Shown: in pieces, positions 1 to 12,870 of the stretch
Position numbering within the stretch: position 1 is the stretch's first letter
How the letters are laid out: each line of letters starts with the position of its first letter
The notes under the pieces: model-generated
What the model was told of the DNA's origin: nothing
Databases searched by the model: none
What the model saw: only the letters and a program-made list of their open reading frames with translations
Assembly (NCBI RefSeq): GCF_035046485.1
Contig: NC_085137.1
Span: 502,778,536 to 502,842,535 of the forward strand
DNA: 64,000 nt
Reading direction: 5' to 3'
Origin: Aedes albopictus
Taxonomy: Eukaryota > Arthropoda > Insecta > Diptera > Culicidae
Made by a program: the position numbers and the translations under genes

Positions 1-330
1 ACAGCCTGAATTTAAATTAACTGAAAAAATGGACTACTTCGGCGTTTTATTCATTCATAGTAGTTGTTTTGTAATGAAATAACTTTATAGGTGTAAATAA
101 TGTACGAAGTTCGTAAAAGTCTCGTGGTGTCCATTCTGCCCCGTGTGCTTAAAGACGGTCATGTAAATCTAACACTCTCCGAAACATTGTTTGAAGAGGA
201 TAAATTATAAATAAACTTTAAAAGAAATAGACTTTAAAAGAATACATGTATCAAAAAACTAAACTTTTTTGACATCTTGGCAGGTAAAGTTAAGCAAAAC
301 CTCAGGGTGTCCATACTGCCCTACCTCCCC
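1..330. repeat. Right part of a truncated foldback element
   Basis: Two related motifs, GGTGTCCATTCTGCCC near 127 and GGTGTCCATACTGCCC near 307, lead to an end CTACCTCCCC followed by TA at 330. This looks like the right end of a TA-flanked element whose left end lies outside the window. Confidence 0.35.
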
Positions 331-540
331 CTATTCAAAACCAGAGCTGCACAATATCAGTCTTGTCAATTGACTACTGATTCTACATCATCGTCACTAT
401 CACTGTAAGCCAATCAATACCAAGCCAACAATGCATTGCAATGACAGGCAACGATTCGATACTGACCCGCACTCGAAATCACAATCATTGATATGGCGAT
501 TCTAGCCAAATCTCAAAATTTTTAATGATCAACACTGCCG

Positions 541-605
541 TGTGCAGCATAGTTGTCCCATGTTATATGGGAATTCCTATTAACATGGGACAACTAAGCT
601 GCACA
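541..605. repeat. Short foldback (palindrome) with TGTGCAGC ends
   Basis: Arms of about 25 bases: TGTGCAGC..TAGTTGTCCCATGTTA and its reverse complement, separated by a short loop. No duplication of the target is evident. The rest of 331..1286 holds nothing recognisable. Confidence 0.55.
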
Positions 606-1286
606 AGACAGAACATGCATACTTGATATTTTGTACCACATATGAAAACAACTTCACAATTACTGTTTATTTGGGGTTTCAAACGAATTTGAACCTTCCT
701 ACCGCATCACGTTGGCAGCAGCTCGCTAACGTATTTCACGGCTTGAGTCAAAAATGACCCTAAGGCACAAGGAGCGATAAAGATGGCCTACCAGTGATAT
801 CGACACGTCATTAAAATCAGTTCTAGTCGTGGTGAACAAAAGAAAGTGTGATTTGCCTACCATAGGGCACTGTATTGTTTTGATATTGTGTGGAATTTTG
901 ACGTTTCTTGGCCTTGTTTACAAAATTTCTATAAGAGTAAAAGAGAAGGAGAGAATTTCATGCAGTGTCAATGCAACTCTGCTCAAAACGAAAGATTGAA
1001 GCACTGTTTGCTTTGTTTCTCATTTTTTGATTTTTTCCCAGAAGTAAGAACGTAAAAAAGAAGGCTATCAATCGGTACCATAATCGCTTGTTCAATGTCA
1101 AGAACAAGCATGATCGGTAACTTGGGAACCACTGAGCTTTGTAACACTATAATATTGTCATTGTTATTTATAAATTAGTATTGCCCATTACCTTAGCATT
1201 GCACTCACTGAGCTTGTAGGTATATTGAATTAAGATTGGCCGCAAAGAAACTGAGCAAAAATTGGAGCTTCTGTGCTATTTATCTA

Positions 1287-2203
1287 CAGGGGATGGCCAA
1301 AATGTTTGGGATAGGCAACTTTTTTTTTCTTTCACAAAAAAGTTCAAAACGCTGTAACTTTTCATAAAGTGCATCAAAAATTCTCAAATTTTGACTGTTT
1401 ATTTGCCTACTATATGTGCATCATTGGTACAATTTTGAGCTCGATTGATTAATTTTTCGCAAAGCTAGAATCGTTTTCGTAAAACACTATTTTAAAGACA
1501 ACTTATTTTTGAACTATTATATCTCGGAAACCAGTGAACCGTATTTAATGAACTTTTGAACGTTTATCGAGAATACATTGATGCTTCTCCTGTCATCAAA
1601 ATATAGGTACTTTTTGAACGTTGAAAAAAGTTATCATGGATTGAAACTTTTTCGATCTTTCTTGAAAAAATGTAATTTTTTACATCAATGTCATTAAATT
1701 TTAGTTATGATATTCAAAGAATTTCTGATTCTGTTCTCAAGATACCTCTAATAAGATGTATTAGAGCCTATTTGGATTAAAAGAATAACACATTTAGTAT
1801 CATATCATTTTTGTATGATATTATAAATTTGACTTTTTTTCCTCTATATGGGTGGAAATGTATAACTTTATTCATGGTGAGAAAATATTTCATTTTTTAG
1901 CGTCGTATCAAGTATCAATATATTGTTGATATACTTTAAAAAATTAATTCAATTTGGTTCTCTGGTTTCCGAGATATGACAGTTCAAAAAATAGTTGTCT
2001 AAAAAATAGTGTTTTACCAGAACGATTATAACTTCGCGAAAGATTAACCAATCGAGTTCCAATTTTTACCAATCATGCACATATAATAGGTAAACAGTCA
2101 AAATTTGAGAAATTTTGATGCACTCTATGAAAAGTTACAGCATGTTGAACATTTTTGTGAGAGAAAAAAAATTGCCTATCCCAAACATTTTGGCCATCCC
2201 CTG
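1287..2203. mobile_element. Foldback DNA element, family B, copy 1 (917 bp)
   Basis: Ends CAGGGGATGGCC and GGCCATCCCCTG, flanked on both sides by TA (1285-1286 and 2204-2205). The two arms are inverted copies over almost the whole length, roughly 450 bases each. TA duplication and CAGGGG ends fit a non-autonomous Tc1/mariner-type element. It has no coding capacity; ORFs inside are by-products. Confidence 0.8.
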
Positions 2204-2229
2204 TATGTAAAGACTATATAGAAGATCAA

Positions 2230-4790
2230 AAATCTGTATATTTGACATCTCTGATTCCTCCGGGTATTTCTCCTGGAATTAATCTAGGGACTCCTACTGT
2301 AATTCCTCCACGGATTTCTCTCGGAATGTCTCCAGATTTTTTACCAGGAATTTCCGCCAAAAATCCTCCAGGTATTCCTCCCTTATTCTTTCAAGATTTG
2401 TTCTATGGCTTTCTCTAGAGATTCCTCCTAGCATTCATCGCTGAACTCCTTCGTGTATTTGTGCCGGAGTACCTTCAAGGATTACTTGGATTTACTGATA
2501 CCTGATGCATCTCCACCCCAATCCCACCTACGTGTCATAGTAGGTGCGTATGCTTAGAGGCATTTCTGCAAGAATATTTTGGGGGATTTCAAAAGATATG
2601 CTTAAAGATATAACTATAGAAATCCTTGAAAGAATTTCTAAGGGATTCTTCTGGGAAATTGTGCAAGGGTTTCAACAACAGAGTTGCGGAAGATGCGGGA
2701 TAAATGGTGCTGCTGGACAGTATTATGTGGGATAAATGGCATCCAGGATCGAAAATTTTTATGTCCTTTAGATTTTCACGGTGTTACAAACACGGCTTCA
2801 ACAGCAGATCAAGAAATTACTTAGAGTTTCATTTTCGTTAAGGAAATCTGCAAGAATCTTTCGTAATATCATTAAAGGAAGCTTTGAAGGAATCAAAGGA
2901 AGAATTCCCGAAGAAGTCCTTGACAGAATACCTAAAGGAATTTCTGTAGAATTTTTGAGAGCATTTTTTGTAAGAGTTCTAGCAATAATTCCAACATAAT
3001 TTTTATATAATATAGATTTTATGTATTTCTAAAACAATCTTCGGAGAAATTGAAGAAATACCAAAATTAATCTCTGGAAGAATTCTGAAAGAATCATTAA
3101 AGCAGTTTTTTATAAGGATTGTATAGGAAGACTTAAAAAAAACCTTGGCTTTTGAACTCCAAAATGATTTCTAAGAAAAATTCTGTAAAGTTTTCCAGGA
3201 ATTCCTGCAAAAAATCATAGGAGAAATTCATGTAGGAATACTTGGAGTAATAGATGATTAAATTCTTGAAAGTACTTCTTATTTTTTAGAGAATTCTGTA
3301 CAGATTATTGAAAAAAGGACCTTTGGATAAGCTGCTGCCGAAATCTTTGGTATAATTCCTGAAGTAATCTTACGAAGACTTTCTAAAGCAATAAATTTAA
3401 TGAAAAAACCTCGGTAGGATTATAGAAATGGCTTGAAAATTTCTGAAGGGATACTGAGTGATATGCTTGATGAATTTTTCATGGATTTTTTTTTAGAGAA
3501 ATCTCAAGAGTATGTTTTGGAAAGGGCCTATCCATAAACTGCATAGACTCTTAGCAGCGGGATCTGGTGTCAAAGTCTACGTTCCATACAAATTTCGACA
3601 ATTTTGTATGAACAAAAGTCGTCGATGGAGAAGGGGGCGTGAGGTTGCTAAAAATGAGTCCACGTAGTTTATGGATAGCGTCTGAAATAATCCTTGAAAG
3701 TATCTCGCAAAAAAAATCTTAGCAGAAATACTAATAGAATCCATGATAAAAATTTATGAGAAACCTTGAAGTAAGTTCCAAATCCTTGAAGAGAACCAGT
3801 AGAAATAGCTCAAGAAACTCCTGGGAGAATATTATAAAGTAAATCTTGGAATTAAAGGAACCCATGGGAAAACTCCTGAAGGAATTCTTTCGGAAATACT
3901 GAATGGCATCGTTGCAGGAATTTCTTGAAGGATTTTTGGAAAAATTCTGAAAGAGTCCTTCAAAATGAAGCTTGTCCACGGAAGAACACTTAAAATCCTT
4001 TGAGGAATACTTTAGGAAAGTTTTAGAGAAGCTTTTAAGGAATCCTTGAAGAAAGTTCTGATAAAAATTTTGGAATAATTTCTTGAGCAGCCTTTACAAG
4101 CCCTCCCACAATAATCCGTGGGAAAATACCTAGAGAAATTGGTGCCTGAATTTGTTTGGGAATATTTCTTAAGATGTTTTTGAAGAAACTCTCACACCTT
4201 GACTTAAGGAATCCTTAGAAGAATTTCTCAAGGAATTCTTAGACGTACTAGTTCGACGTCTTAAAAAAAGTTATCAAAAGAGTCTTTCATTGAATTAACG
4301 GAGCTAGAGCGAAATCCTTCAAGGAATACTTGAAGGAATTCCTGAACTTCGGGGAAATACTTGGTGAAATTTGAAGAAATTTCCTGAAGGCGTCTTGATA
4401 GAATTGTGAAAAACATTTGATGAATTTTTACAGGAATTTCTTTAATCCCCTAAGAATCTCTAGAGAAATTCCTTCCTAGACAAATATTTTGAGAAATACT
4501 TCATGGAATCCTAGAAAAAATGTATTTAGGTACTGTTGACGGAAAAAAAATCCATGAAAAATATCCTTACAAGAATATTTGAAGGAATGCTGGGAGAAAT
4601 ACTTATTGACAACCTTGCACTAATTACTTACAGGATTATGAAGGAATCTTTGAAGAAATTCCTGTAGCAGCCCATGCTAGATTTTCTGACAAAAGTCATA
4701 GTAGAATTCCTGAAACAATCCTTGTTAAAACTCCTAAAAGAAACCTTTGCAGAAGTTATGGAAAAATAATTAAATTAATTTCTTGTGAGC
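2230..4790. repeat. Degenerate GGAATTYCT-type array
   Basis: A long run of imperfect short units of about 12 to 15 bases resembling GGAATTCCTGAAGGAATTTC. It is C-rich on the + strand up to about 2500 and G-rich from about 2550 on, so the orientation flips. Small ORFs here (2544..2735, 2781..2999, 3731..3979) are repeat translations, not genes. Confidence 0.8.
3525..3686. mobile_element. Small foldback element in the array
   Basis: Ends read CTATCCATAAACTGCATAGACTC and, inverted, CTATCCATAAACTACGTGGACTC. The inside also has inverted stretches around ATACAAATTTCGACAATTTTG. It interrupts the GGAATTYCT array. Target duplication not clear. Confidence 0.55.
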
Positions 4791-5268
4791 ACCGTTGGCA
4801 ACTTAATCATAATTCAATCAAACTACATTTAACCGAATGGTATTTAGTCAAATAGAAGAAATTAATATCAACATTTTTTCCAGATTTTTATGGTTTTTGG
4901 GAATCTAAAATAAAAATATGAAGTGGAAAAAGTTTTCCATCAAATTTTTCATCGTTAAGAAAATTCATAAAGACAAGCCGGAAAAACTATGCCCGAATTC
5001 GTGAAAAATTTTCAAAAAAAAATAGTTTTGAAAAGGTGATTTCATAAGCTTTGATCGCTGAAATTTTTGTAATGCACTTTTTTTTTCTTTCCTGAGTTGT
5101 GACCAATTTTGTGAAAAATGGCCATGTAAGCCTATATTATATGGTCATTTTTCACAAAATTGGCCATTACTCAGGAACGAAAAAAAGTGCATTCCATAAA
5201 TTTTAGCAATTCTTGCTTATACCTTCTCAAAAATATATTTTCGAAAATTTTCCACGAATTCGGGCATA

Positions 5269-6166
5269 AAGACTGGACTCGAAAAAAATGAGACACAAAG
5301 AATATTGTATAACTTTTGATTGCGTGCACAAATATAGCTGAATTTTTGACCTGGAATAGTACATTAGCTAATACCATAAAAATTTCATCAAAATCGGTTA
5401 AGTGTTAGCGGAGATATCGTCGAAATAAGAGACTTACCATTTGAGAATCTTGGGCCAAACAAACACTTTAAAAAATATCACATTTTTTACCTAAAACTGT
5501 AAAGCCAAAAATACTGAACCGATTTCAATGAAAATTTTTCTGTACAAAAAGTATGTATGTAGATGTATTGTGTCAAAATTTCATTCAATTTGATTTGACC
5601 TTTAAAAAGATACTGCCATATATGTAGCACTATGTCACAATAAGCAGGTGTGGTTTTTGGTATAGTGACATTCAAACTGCTCTAACTTTTAAAATGTTCA
5701 ATCAAAATGGCTGAAATTTTCACTGAGAACAGATTAACACAACGATTTTACACTGTCAAAGTTTTAAAAAAAATCGGGACAGTGTTGCCAATACTACAGT
5801 TATAATAATACACAATGATTTTAAAATGTTAAAAAGTGCCGCAAATTTGAAAACCCCGTTTTTTGTTTGAATTGTTAAAAAAAAGTACTGAACCGATTAT
5901 AATGAAATTTTCACCACTTATTATGACTTATTTGAAGAACTTACAGTCAAATTTTCAGACGTTTTGATGAGCTAACAACCAAGTTATAGCTTAAACAAAT
6001 TTCAAAATGGAAGCCCAAAATTTCCAAAATCTGATTTTGATGAAATTTTTAGGGTATTAACTAAACATAACATGCTTTTCCTGGTTAAAAAATCTGCTAT
6101 TTTTTGTGAACGCAATCAAAAGTTATAAATTATTTTGAGTGTCTCATTTTTTTCGAGTCCAGTCTT
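5269..6166. mobile_element. TA-flanked foldback element, family D (898 bp), nested in family C
   Basis: Ends AAGACTGGACTCGAAAAAAA and its inverted copy, each next to TA (5267-5268 and 6167-6168). Copy 2 of family C has the uninterrupted reading gggcatagtttttccgg at about 50573, which is the empty site with a single TA. Tc1/mariner-type non-autonomous element. Confidence 0.75.
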
Positions 6167-6665
6167 TAGTTTTTTCCGGCTTTTCTTAAATAATTTTTTC
6201 AACAAATATTGTGGAAAACTTTTTCCACTTCATATATTTTATTTATTTTTTTATTTCTGAGAAAATTTGCTTTCATTCTCATTAAAAAACTTTGTTTCTA
6301 CGATGCTTCGTTCTTGAGTTATGATTTTTCAAAAAAAGGCTTATATGGCACATTTGAATATTTTTCAACACAATTGGCCATAAATAAAAAAACGAAAAAG
6401 AAGTACATTCCAAAAATTTTAGCAAACTAAGCTTATGAAATAACCTTCTTAAAAATATTTTTTTGGAAATTTTCCGCGAGTTCGGGCATAATTTTTCCGT
6501 TTCTTTTACGAATTTTCTCAACAGTGGAAAATTTTGTGGAAAACTTTGTCCAGTTCATTATTTTAAGATTTCTGAGAAAATTTTCTTTCTATTCTAAAAA
6601 AAATTTGCTGCTACGATGCTTCGTTCTTGAGTTATGATTTTTTTTAAGTTAGTAGTATCAGGGGA

Positions 6666-6950
6666 TAGGGCCCATATAGCCGAGGCGGTAAACGCACGGG
6701 TATTCAGCATGACCATACTGAGGATCGCGGGTTCGATTCCCGGTCGGTCCAGGATCTTTTCGTAAAGGAAATTTCCTTGACTTCCTTGGGCATAGAGTAT
6801 CTTCGTGCCTGCCATACGATATACACATGCAAAATGGTCATTGGCAGAGGTAGCTCTCAGTTAATAACTGTGGAAGTGCTCATAGAACACTAAGCTGAGA
6901 AGCAGGCTTTGTCCCAATGAGGACGTTACGCCAAGAAGAGGGGAGAGGAG
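6666..6950 (+). mobile_element. tRNA-derived SINE, Feilai-like, copy 1
   Basis: Starts GGGCCCATATAGCCGAGGCGG (21 bases, containing the RNA polymerase III A box) and has a B box GGTTCGATTCC about 60 bases on. Flanked by an imperfect 12-bp duplication AGTATYAGGGGA at 6654..6665 and 6951..6962. The tail resembles the other copy at 11655..11946. Family name is from memory. Confidence 0.85.
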
Positions 6951-7385
6951 AGTATTAGGGGAATACAAAAAAAAATCTACCTGAGTTTTCCGGGAAAATA
7001 GGCAACCCTGAAATTTCTCAATTTTTTTGGTTCATATATCTATGAACCCTACCCTGTGGAAAAAGTTTCATGAAAATCTGAGACCCTTAGGCCCAAACCC
7101 GTGCGGTAATGAAAAAATCCCCAATTGTCAATGTCGCTTACGTCACTTTGCAGAAATTTATTGTTGTTTTTTTTTGCATGTTTTTACATGTAAAGGAATA
7201 ATATCAATAATGAAATATCAATACTCCGCCTCACTTTGTTTAGGGTATAACTATTTTCACACCCGTCGGAGCTTCTGAGAGTCCAAAACAGCTGAATCCG
7301 GAAGTAAGACTTGGTATTTTTCGAAATTGTTGTCTTTCATATAAGTGTGGGCCACCCTAATGCATATTCTTTGTTTTGTTATTGA

Positions 7386-7750
7386 GTGATTGGATCCAGT
7401 GCTGAAAATGTCATTTCGACTTATCCAGATTAAATTATCTACAGTTCATTTCAGAAGCTTACCCTGAAAATATAATGTATGTATGACAAACTTGTGCGGC
7501 TAGCCAAGTTCTACAAGATAGTCACGGAAACTCGTCACGGAAGGTCAATATCAATTGGCATTTTCGAAGGTAGTCGATGAAGTTTACCCTAAATGTTTTT
7601 TTTTCCGTGACTCAGTTCTGCAAGAGCTAGCCGCACAAGTTTGTCATACATCATATTTCAGAGTAAGCTTATGAAATAAGCTATAGGTAATTGAGGGTAA
7701 TTGAATCTAGATATGAAGCAATGACATTTGCAGCAGTGATTGGATCACCC
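7386..7750. mobile_element. Foldback element, about 365 bp
   Basis: Inverted arms from GTGATTGGATCCAGTGCTG and AAATGTCATT inward to a 20-base core GACAAACTTGTGCGGCTAGC that recurs inverted at about 7635. Exact ends uncertain. No coding capacity. Confidence 0.55.
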
Positions 7751-7818
7751 TAGTTTCACGCTTCAATTAAGTCCCACGAGAGCGGTCGATAATGAAAACA
7801 TTTCCAGACTTCTTATGA

Positions 7819-7955
7819 GCCATTTTACGAGACGTTTCGGATCAGCTGATCGCTCATTTCATGAATGAAAATTTGACAGGAGGTTGCACCCAAGCCCGTG
7901 AGTGTTAATATCAATATCAACACTGTTGTCGTTTCGTAAAATAGACTATTGCGAT
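7819..7955. repeat. Short repeat with CCATTTTACGAGACG ends
   Basis: CCATTTTACGAGACGTTTC at the left, GTTTCGTAAAATAGACTA inverted at the right. The left motif recurs at 12034..12052 and the right one in variant form at 11619..11632 and 12766..12780, so this is a dispersed terminal repeat. Confidence 0.4.
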
Positions 7956-10257
7956 TGAAATGTCAGACTTCATCAAAAGAATCATAGTAAGCGCGCTAAA
8001 CTAAAACTGCTGCACTGGCTGGAGGGAATGCGCTCCCTCATAGTTGTTATGGGAATGAGAAAACTAGATTAGAGTTTAAAATAGATTGCCCCTCCTGTGG
8101 ACAAAGAAAAACCACATCATCAAGTAGGCCGTGGGCCGACTAAATAACGATTTTCACTGGATCACTTAATCGAATGGAAAACTCGGTTTCTACTCGGTCG
8201 GGCGTGTGATGGGCCTTAATATTTAACGATGGCCGGATTAATGAATTTAGCGATTTTCCAGTGTGTTTCTCGACACTTTGAAGTGCGCGATCGTCGTGTG
8301 TGCCGCCCATAAATTGAGTTTGAAATCACACGTCGTTGGTCTGTTACCGACTGTTCGTGAAATTGGCGTCAACAATCTGGAGAGCAATGAAAAAAGTTAC
8401 TGCGGCGATTGCGAGCTCAATTAATCATGTTCCCACCTTTCACCAATTATGCTTGATTTAATTGGTCGGTTCACTTGCATTGTTCGTAATGAAATCAAAA
8501 CAAATCATTAACATGGGCACCTCTGATCCCAGCGCATTGACATCAGGCCTACTCTGTTGTAATCAAGTAGGCCGTACACGACAACGAGCCACTTATCGCT
8601 TACTGGTCTACGGTTCGATTTGTTTTACGATGACATTTGCACGCTATATGTCAAGTGAAAGAACATCAATGAAAGCTGAATCAATTTCTTTCAAGTAGCA
8701 ATCACTCAATTTCACTTGACATGATTCTTCAAGTGGAAGGGCGATCGGTTTAATGTCGGAAATCTTGGCAAGGCATGCCATGAAATTGTTTTATCGCCAT
8801 ATCTCGAGACTGTGTTGACGGGTTTGGAGTTGGTCAACAATCGGGATAATTGGTTCGTCACGTTTAATGGTCAGTATGTGTTCAACTTGATACTTCTGAT
8901 ACAGATTAAAAGCGAAACGTGTGGAGAATTTTTATAAGCTTTCTTATAAACAGAAACACGTGCCTTCGTGGATTTTCATTTTGGTCGACGAAAACTAAAT
9001 AATCGACAAACAAATAATTTCGGATTATCTAAGACAAATAAAAACTATAAACAATTCAAACAAATAATTATACAATTTATTGTGGAAATTCAATTATTTA
9101 CTATGCCGATTAAAACATGTCTTTATCTCAAACATAATTAACTAAACAATATGAAACTGTAAAATGCATTCATATAACAAAGAAAAAAAAAACTATACGC
9201 AATTTGACCCTGAGTAAGCACAAAAAGAAAGGTTATTACAACAAATCACTAAGACTCAATAGAAGGTGTAAAAGTGGCCAAACCATAGCACACGACCAAC
9301 AGTGAGAACACCGTCAAAGCATCAACAGCAACATTGAAGGTCGTCCGAACAACGCTCTTTACAGCATTATAGCAACAGCTAGTGGTCGATGTTAGAACCT
9401 GCACTAAAAAGAAACAACAGCGAGATAATTATTGTCCTGAAAAGAAAACGAAAAAAACGCCCTAAGGTGATGCCATTCTCCAAAACTAACCAGCGTCCGA
9501 TTAAAGTTGAAAAACAACCAACCATATAAAATCACCGATAATTTAAAGTATCTCAGCAAGTGAATTCAATGATCAAAGTAGCCGACCAAAGCGACGAAAA
9601 CGATAAAAGTAGAGTTATGGCTTTTTGCCAAGTCGTCCAACAAGGTATCATAGAAGACGACCCAAAATTCGACTGCAAAAACCAAATATAAGGCGCCTCT
9701 TTTTCGCTGCGACTCTTGTCGTCATTTTTTTTTTTCATACAGAGCTTTTTGCCTGGCCTACTGACTGCGGAATCTTTCGTACGCTGTTTTGCCAGACATT
9801 TTGGAGGCAGCACAAGCACTACGCCGCCAATTGGGAGCTCTATCTATGTATAACCCACCGCCGTTGTTGATTGGACACGTCCCTAATCAAAAAGCCGACA
9901 ACCAGCGGTCGGTATCAGTTTCTCTGTTTGCTTCGGCAACAAAACTAACCCAAACTGGATAGATACCTACTGTAGTGTAGGTATAATCCATATCGCAGTG
10001 TGTAGGTCATTAAAGGAAAAAAAAAACTGAACCACATCCAAGCAGGCTTTGACAAACGGGGCGAACGGAAATAGATTGCTACAATGAGCAGCGCCTACTT
10101 ACTTATCTATACTGAAGCAATGGTTAAGCTATTTTCAAGGGGAAAAATATTTTTGCGACAATCGTTACATTTGTGTGCAATACACTGAAGTTTATTTAAG
10201 AATGTAGCAGAAAAATGCCCAGTGAACTTCGAGCACCAGTTGTTTCAGACACTTCTT
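7956..10257. other. Stretch without recognised gene
   Basis: No exon, element or array that I can support. ORFs such as 9553..9819 (-) and 9625..9870 (+) overlap on opposite strands and show no family features. Composition is less AT-rich at 8100..8900. Confidence 0.5.
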
Positions 10258-10260
10258 ATT

Positions 10261-10392
10261 AGTCCTGTTCAACGACGTAGGTTGAACTTGCTCGAACTTC
10301 CTCCATCCCGCTCTTTCCCGTTTGTTGACAAATGGGTAAGAGTAGGATGCAGCAACTTCGAGCAAGTTCAACCTACGTCGTTGAACAGGACT
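10261..10392. mobile_element. 132-bp MITE, copy 1
   Basis: Ends AGTCCTGTTCAACGACGTAG and inverse; almost the whole element is a hairpin with GTTGAACTTGCTCGAA in both arms. Flanked by ATT (10258-10260 and 10393-10395). A second copy of the same length is at 55832..55963. 3-bp AT-rich duplication fits a PIF/Harbinger-type MITE (inference). Confidence 0.85.
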
Positions 10393-10395
10393 ATT

Positions 10396-11639
10396 GACAT
10401 TGGCGGAGACAAAGGGGGGCACTTGACCCCCTAACTGTAAATTTCTGTTTAAATACGGCAAAAAGTGTTTCAGAAAAATTACCGAAATAACAGAATCAAT
10501 TTGGCACCAGCAAATTTCACTAGATATGCCAAAAAATGTTCCAGCAAAATTAATAAAATAGATAGAATCAATGGGCGTCTGAAAGTTGAACTAGACTTGC
10601 TGTTCGGATCAAATCGGCACAAACAATTTTTGTAAATCGGCCTTTTATTGTTGGCTGATCAAACTGTAAGTAATACATTTTACATTTTCGTCAATGATAA
10701 TACAACTTGTTTAGTGTGAATTCACTTACAATTTTAGTTTGATTTTCTCCTCTATTGGCTTCCCTTCTACCTTCCTTACAGGCAACGTAGCCACGAATTT
10801 TGTCCTCGAAATACTTCGATTTGGACCACTGTGCAAAGTCTCGTCCTCGTCGTGCGTCGATATCTGGTTTCTCAAGTCTGTTGTCCAATCTGTCTCTTCC
10901 TGTCGGGCCTCCAGCTCATCAACCACTAAATTTTACTCCGCGGTGTATTAGTTTGTGATCATCTGACCAAATCTGATCCGAATTCAAGAATTCACCAACA
11001 AATCACTCGCGGAACTATTCTATTTCAAATTACTTTCCTTAAACTGCCCTATCATCAAATTTCGCAAAATGGTATCTTTTAAACTAATTCAATTTTCTTC
11101 CACTTTATTCCTCTTATCTCGACCTCCTATCTTCTATGCACTACCTTTGTTTATGTTTTCCTTTCAACTCTCCTTTGACGGCTTTCCGTCTCTCTTTCGT
11201 TTGACTCAGGCCCCTGACACGGCCTATATCAATGCATTGGAATCATGGTAGACAGGATGTCCTGGGCGCTAATATATAGCGCCCACTGTCAAATGCGAAA
11301 ACATCAACATTTTTTTGTTTAACGTTTATTTTGGTTTGTTGATCAGTTTTTGGAATCATTTTTTCCATCGCTTATGATCACAAAACACTTCAAACTCGCT
11401 TTAATAATCATGTACGGTAAGAGGAGCATGCGATTAGTTGAATAAAGCAACCCAACAAACACGCATTGTGAATGTGATTTCGTGTGTGGCTCACAACATC
11501 AAACAAAAGCTGCGTTTGTTGATTACACGCTCGTTTCAATTTGCACGAATATGAGTATAAGGCAGTTAGATGTTGGCTACGATAAATTTCATTCATGCCA
11601 GGGGCCTGGTTTGACTAGCCTCATAAAATAGACTGTCAT
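10396..11639. other. Stretch without recognised gene
   Basis: Several short overlapping ORFs on both strands (10691..10951, 11069..11251) with no recognisable family. Nothing I can support as a gene or element, apart from a TTTGACTAGCCTCATAAAATAGACT motif at 11609 shared with 12757. Confidence 0.45.
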
Positions 11640-11649
11640 CTCTCTCGTC

Positions 11650-11679
11650 ACTCTCTCTCTCTCTCTCTCTCTCTCTTCT
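11650..11679. repeat. CT dinucleotide microsatellite at SINE tail
   Basis: About 14 CT units next to the 3' end of the - strand SINE, partly overlapping its target duplication. Confidence 0.8.
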
Positions 11680-11946
11680 TGGCGTAACGTCCTCATTGGG
11701 ACAAAGCCTGCTTCTCAGCTTGGTGTTCTATGAGCACTTCCACAGTTATTAACTGAGAGCTTCCTCCGCCAATGACCATTTTGCATGCGTATATCGTGTG
11801 GCAGGCACGAACATACTCTATGCCCAAGGAAGTCAAGGAAATTTCCTTTACGAAAAGATCCTGGACCGACCGGGAATCGAACCCGTCACCCTCAGCATGG
11901 TCATGCTGAATACCCGTGCGTTTACCGCCTCGGCTATATGGGCCCC
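11655..11946 (-). mobile_element. tRNA-derived SINE, Feilai-like, copy 2
   Basis: Head at the right: the inverse of GGTTCGATTCCCGGTCGGTCC-type B box and TATAGCCGAGGCGG A box. Perfect 15-bp duplication CTCTCTCGTCACTCT at 11640..11654 and 11947..11961. Same body as the copy at 6666..6950. Confidence 0.9.
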
Positions 11947-12870
11947 CTCTCTCGTCACTCTGACACCTGTCAACCGACACTTACGCTCGCTGCCTCATCG
12001 TCCGAATCATGCCGTGTAGAGTCCCTATAAGCCATTTTACGAGACGTTTCAGAACAGCTGATCGCAGCAGCGGCGACAACTGACAGAATTCCACGCACGT
12101 TTGTTTTGCTGGAATATCGTGTAATTTTTGAAAAGGTACTTGTTAGATAAATTGGAGATATGAGAAATTTGAGCCAAAATAGGCTAAAAAGCTGTCGTGA
12201 AAGCAATACAAAACTCAATAATTGGCTTCTTTAGCGGTGTTGAGATAATTCCATATTCTGAATCTGCATGCAAAACTGAGCCGAAATCCAAATTTTCATG
12301 AATTTTGGTGACCGGGAATCCATTTAAAAATCAATTTGAAGTTTGTATGGGAGCGATTTGTCAAATCACCCCTCGTCGCATTTTGTACTGGGTGGAGCTG
12401 TCAAACAATTACCCAGCTGTCAAAAGGTGATTTCAAAAAATCTGTTTGAAATTGATTTTAGGTACCAAAATAAAGTTCTAAAATTCTGAAAAAAAATCAT
12501 AGTGGCTCAGAAAAAGGTGCTCTTTCGTATAAAATAAAAAAATCGATACTTTTTTCTTAATTTAAAACCCCAATTAATCAGGTATTTTTTTCGTTGCGAT
12601 TCACTCGTTAACTTGCGAAAAAAAAATTAAATTAAAATTTCTTATTATGGTTTTAGCCAGTTTCAAAAACTACGCTTGACTTGCGCGCAGTCAATAACCA
12701 TCATCAACCGGATGATGATTGAAAACGTAAACATCAGAGCGCGTACTTCTGTCGTTTGACTAGCCTCAAAAAATAGACTATAATTAACTAGACTGACTCT
12801 AATGCCGTGTGGTAACCGGCGCTCATACAGTGCTGCCAGAACACTTGCCAAAGTAGTTTTTTCAACTTAA

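Larger units (their letters stand above)
4914..7110. mobile_element. Family C repeat, copy 1, with two nested insertions
   Basis: Carries inverted motifs such as TCTTGAGTTATGATTTTTC, CCGGAAAAACTATGCCCG and long A/T tracts. A second copy in reverse orientation lies at 49979..50819. Copy 1 is interrupted by a TA-flanked element (5269..6166) and a SINE (6666..6950). Both family ends are hard to fix by eye; no coding capacity seen. Confidence 0.55.

Noticed and set aside
6700..6760. Possible tRNA genes (also at 11870, 43460, 60905, 62780, 63340)
   Set aside because: A and B boxes are present but acceptor stems do not pair and SINE bodies or duplications follow; they are SINE heads.
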